Part shown: piece after piece, positions 61,110 through 64,000 of the stretch
Layout: every line of letters begins with the position of its first letter
Numbering within the stretch: position 1 is the stretch's first letter
Assembly: GCA_022885665.1 (NCBI GenBank)
Contig: JAGQDJ010000166.1
Coordinates: forward strand, 1-64,000
Reading direction: 5' to 3'
Origin: Triops longicaudatus
Lineage: Eukaryota; Arthropoda; Branchiopoda; Notostraca; Triopsidae
Length of the DNA stretch: 64,000 bases
Notes under the pieces: model-generated
Databases searched by the model: none
What the model saw: the letters and a program-made list of their open reading frames with translations, nothing else
What the model was told of the DNA's origin: nothing
Program-made: the position numbers and the translations under genes

Positions 61110-63438
61110 CTAAACAAAAAAGAACAACACGATGCGTTATAGCTTCTCACTCAACTTCTTACTATCACGGCGAAATAGTGAGTTTTCCCGAATAAAACAA
61201 CTGAGTGTAATTCAAGTCAGCTTTACGTGTTTGAAGCAATGTCAGCTGAAGTCAAATATACTTTAATTCACTTGACCCAAGTTTTGCCTTTTTCAGTTCA
61301 CTGGACTTCAAAAGAAAATATCCAGTTCGCTGACAGTTACTTGAAAGTATACAAAACGGAAAAGATTTTACAAATTCGCGATGAACCAACGCTGTGTAGT
61401 GTCGAAGTTGAACTTCCTTCTTTCTATGGTGGTGTCCCGTACAATGGATCTACGATGTTTTTGGATGGCGTTCGTTGTACAAAGCCCTATCTATAGAATA
61501 CGGTTGTGCTTTATATGATGCATTCATATCGGAAAACAAGCAAGGCAGTTTTCTCCGAAACGACAGAAGCTAATTAGGGGCGAGGAGGGCAGTTTGGACG
61601 TGGGGATGGAACGGAATGTCCGTGTGTTTTGCCATTGGGAAACTGAAGGTCCACTTTTGAAAAATTTACAGGATTTAGTTGAAACACATTTGTAAAAATA
61701 TACTGGTATAATGCAAATAAATGGTAGAATCATTGTAGCACTATAGCCATGTGACCATCTTTCGTTTTATTTTTGCTTTCGCGCAGCGCACAGCTTGCCG
61801 TAAAAAACGCTTCCGCCCTAACTGTTACTGTCACCTTTTAATTTTCGTGTACCCTATAAGATCACTTTAGAGTCCTTGTGGCTAAGCTTTGAACGAATTG
61901 TTCCATGACTTATTCTTTACACGAAATTGCTTTCAAACAATTTTCGGAGAGTTATTCCTGTTGTTAATCCTACAACAGTTAAGTTAACAGGACAGTTAAC
62001 TTATTGTTGGACGTGACGACGATAGGGGAGAGGGAGGTAGCGTCTCACATAATTCTTTAAAAAAAATAAATTGCACAAGATGGTCCAAGTGCAGTTGTTT
62101 GATAGAAGATTGAGCTGCATTTACCACAGGGCTGAAAAATAAGAAATTCCTAATTTCTTTGAAATGTTACGGGAAATTTTACAATCCAAGGTTGGTAACG
62201 ATTGCCTACAAAAATTCTCTACATTAGAATAAAAAATACTGTTTTATTAAGACCTTACTTATCTGCTCTGTAAGCTGCGTTAGTTTTAAATTAGTAGTGA
62301 AAAGTTTTAAGCGTAACCATCAGTATTAGCACGTCCGTTTATAAGGGGTCATCGCGAAAGATTGCGGGGCTGTGGTGGTAATTTCAATACCTTGGCTTGA
62401 AATATGTGTTCTTTATATGCGTTCGAATTGCTCCATGTAACTATGATACCGAAGCGTAGCACTCGAAATTAATGGGAATAATTTAATTTGTAAAACAATA
62501 ATTTCTAGACATCTGACATCAGAAAAACAATTATGGGCTGAAATTAAACTATATTTTATTTTCCTTAAATTTTCCCAAGTTGACCACTAAAATGTGAATT
62601 CTACCTTATAGACTTCTGTATTGGAAGTCAGAAGTGAGTCGTGTGACCTCTATGGTAGACTTAAATTGCAATAAAGAAAAGAAAACTTCTGGGAATTGCT
62701 AGAGTGGACGGAAAAACGGTACAAAGCATGTTTTGCCCTTTATTCGACTAATAACTTGCAACAATGTGTCTGTGCCTTTTCCAGAAAGCCACGCGTTCCT
62801 TTCCATAGGATAAATGCGTTAATCACAACCCCAAGGGACAGGCACTACTGTCCTATTGTCCTTCTTGCCTCCAGCAAAAAAAAAAAAAAAAAAAAAATAT
62901 GAGGAGCTCTTGGGCAATTCGTAAATGCCCGAAGACGCGTGAGAAGCCTAAACGGAACCTTTGCTCTTTTTTTAATGTCGCTCCTCGGAAGAAATCGATA
63001 TGTAGTGACTTAACCTCCAAGGCAGGGAGTAAACGTTGTGAACAAAGGTTTTTGATTGTGGATCATGTCCTGTAGAAACTTGCTTTCCCTCACCGAGCCT
63101 TCGATGCGTGTTTCAGCTATCAACAGCTCTTCTGATCCGCAAAGTACACAGCCAGAAAAATAGTAGTGGCAGACGCGAAAGTCACCATTCTGCCACAAAA
63201 GTTGCAGCGTTCATGATTCTATAACTCGATTGTGTTTCGCGTGTACTGATATTTCAAACGTAATGTACAGTACTTTTCAATAAAAACGACCCAAACGACC
63301 TCACCTATACCTAATGCCACGGCAGTTGCGCGATCGCGTCCCACTCCAAGACCTTTTGAACGCTTTTGACCCGCAGCCCCAAGCTTGATTCGCAGATGGC
63401 GTGTGGTTATCATAGAGCAGGTTTGTTTGGCGCGTTTT
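61110..63438. other. Upstream Beat intron or spacer, no coding exon found
   Basis: Searched for a signal-peptide exon ending in phase 1 on the minus strand, without a convincing candidate. The region holds repeat R1 copy 3 and a poly-A run of about 22 bases (62876-62897), which could be a retroposed tail. Confidence 0.4.
61590..62030 (+). repeat. Dispersed repeat family R1, copy 3 (partial)
   Basis: Shares the order GGCAGTTTGGAC, GTGTTTTGCCA, GCGCACAGCTTGC, AAAAAACGCT, CAATTTTCGG and GACGTGACGACGA with copy 1 (26660-27470). Only the central part of the family is present. Confidence 0.5.
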
Positions 63439-63444
63439 TTTATT
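63439..63444 (-). terminator. Polyadenylation signal for the right-edge gene
   Basis: AATAAA on the minus strand, 125 nt past the TAA at 63569-63571. Confidence 0.45.
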
Positions 63445-63568
63445 GAGAATTACTGTACTTGTCTGCGTTAAATTTCCGTTGTCTTACGGTCTAAGCAGTT
63501 TTCGTAACCGATAGGCATTGAAACGGTGGGGAGCAATCGGTTCGTCTAACATGCGCTGTTATGTAAAC

Positions 63569-63860
63569 TTATGTCTCCGCGTCGTAAAAAGTCTCGATGG
63601 CATTATAAGTGAGGCATCCATTTATGAGCAGCAGATTCTGAAAACAACGGTGAGCTACGTGTTCCTTTGCACATACTGGAAATGTTTTCTTTTTCAATTA
63701 CTACCACGTGAAAATACCACACCTCTCTGGTCTATCAGAAACCGCTTTCTCGCGTGAGAAGATCGGGCTCATTAACCACCTGCCCAGTCATAAAATCTTG
63801 CATCACGAATCCTTTCTGTCCATAACCGGCCACCAAGCGAGACAGGAGACACTCTTTGTC
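63569..63860 (-). CDS. Last two exons of an unidentified gene entering from the right edge
   Basis: Exon 63860-63780 (81 nt, acceptor AAATGCAG, donor CAG|GTGGTT) encodes DKECLLSRLVAGYGQKGFVM then QDFMTGQ. Exon 63637-63569 (acceptor TTTTCAG) encodes NLLLINGCLTYNAIETFYDA then ET and TAA. Both are phase 0, and a polyA signal follows. The first exon could instead begin at an ATG four codons from its left edge context (ATGCAGGAC, 63866). An adjoining frame to the right (63967-63868, ISKDEIHGMIRNREIYL) would read into it only with a one-base shift. I do not recognise the family. Confidence 0.35.
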
Positions 63861-64000
63861 CTGCATTTACACACATGGAGAAAAACCTTTCTCTTCGGAT
63901 TTTCGAGATATATCTCGCGGTTGCGGATCATGCCGTGGATTTCGTCTTTACTTATCGTTGTTCTTCCTAAAAAAAAAATGCAAACAAAGAACTACACTCT

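Noticed and set aside
61524..61733. Minus-strand frame starting MILPFICIIPVYFYK as a Beat signal peptide
   Set aside because: It lies inside dispersed repeat R1 copy 3 and lacks a phase-1 donor.
62696..62902. Frame ending in a poly-Lys run as a protein
   Set aside because: The Lys run is just translated poly-A; at most it marks a retroposed tail.
63219..63413. Frame ending at a GTGAGG donor in phase 1 as the missing Beat first exon
   Set aside because: The phase fits, but the peptide is basic (IKLGAAGQKRSKGLGVGRDR) with no signal peptide, and it lies past a polyA signal of another minus-strand gene.

Overview
This is a eukaryotic window: split genes with GT-AG introns, mostly 50-80 nt, AATAAA signals, and no bacterial operon structure. 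Ten genes are supported, plus the 3' end of an eleventh at the right edge. A beaten-path (Beat) immunoglobulin gene and a small secreted Gly/Lys-rich protein whose first exon is only five codons point to an arthropod. Compact genes with many retained ancestral introns would suit a crustacean such as a branchiopod, but the sequence does not settle the class.

Layout. 1.0-2.7 kb: pinin (PNN, minus). 6.4-10.1 kb: a DMRTA-type doublesex/mab-3 gene (minus). 13.4-16.9 kb: CNOT10 (plus, 13 exons), with a piggyBac-like MITE in an intron. 18.5-21.0 kb: an intronless TRIM71/LIN-41 reading frame (plus); its 3' flank carries four let-7 seed matches and one miR-125/lin-4 match. 23.3-24.0 kb: a small secreted protein (minus). 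27.8-29.6 kb: BUD13 (plus), tail to tail with NEMF/Rqc2 (29.6-33.5 kb, minus, 16 exons). 34.1-34.4 kb: a two-exon single-pass membrane microprotein (plus). 34.6-37.0 kb: the Hippo scaffold Salvador/SAV1 (minus). 37.7-39.4 kb: a divergent homeobox gene (plus). 39.4-47.4 kb: gene-poor and repeat-rich. 47.4-61.1 kb: four exons of a Beat gene (minus) spread over large introns that hold a solo LTR, a hAT-like end and foldback elements. 63.6-63.9 kb: last two exons of an unidentified minus-strand gene entering from the right.

How the genes relate. Most are housekeeping RNA or translation factors: PNN (exon-junction/splicing), BUD13 (RES/spliceosome), CNOT10 (CCR4-NOT) and NEMF (ribosome quality control). 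Between them sit developmental regulators: DMRTA, TRIM71, SAV1, the homeobox gene and Beat. CNOT10 and TRIM71 are adjacent and co-oriented, as in human 3p22.3. PNN, NEMF and SAV1 all lie on human 14q21-22. The region therefore looks like a fragment of ancient bilaterian linkage.

The most informative non-coding signal is the let-7/miR-125 cluster behind TRIM71, matching the classic heterochronic lin-4/let-7/lin-41 circuit. All exon coordinates were derived by hand from splice signals, reading-frame continuity and remembered family sequences; no alignment or transcript data were available.
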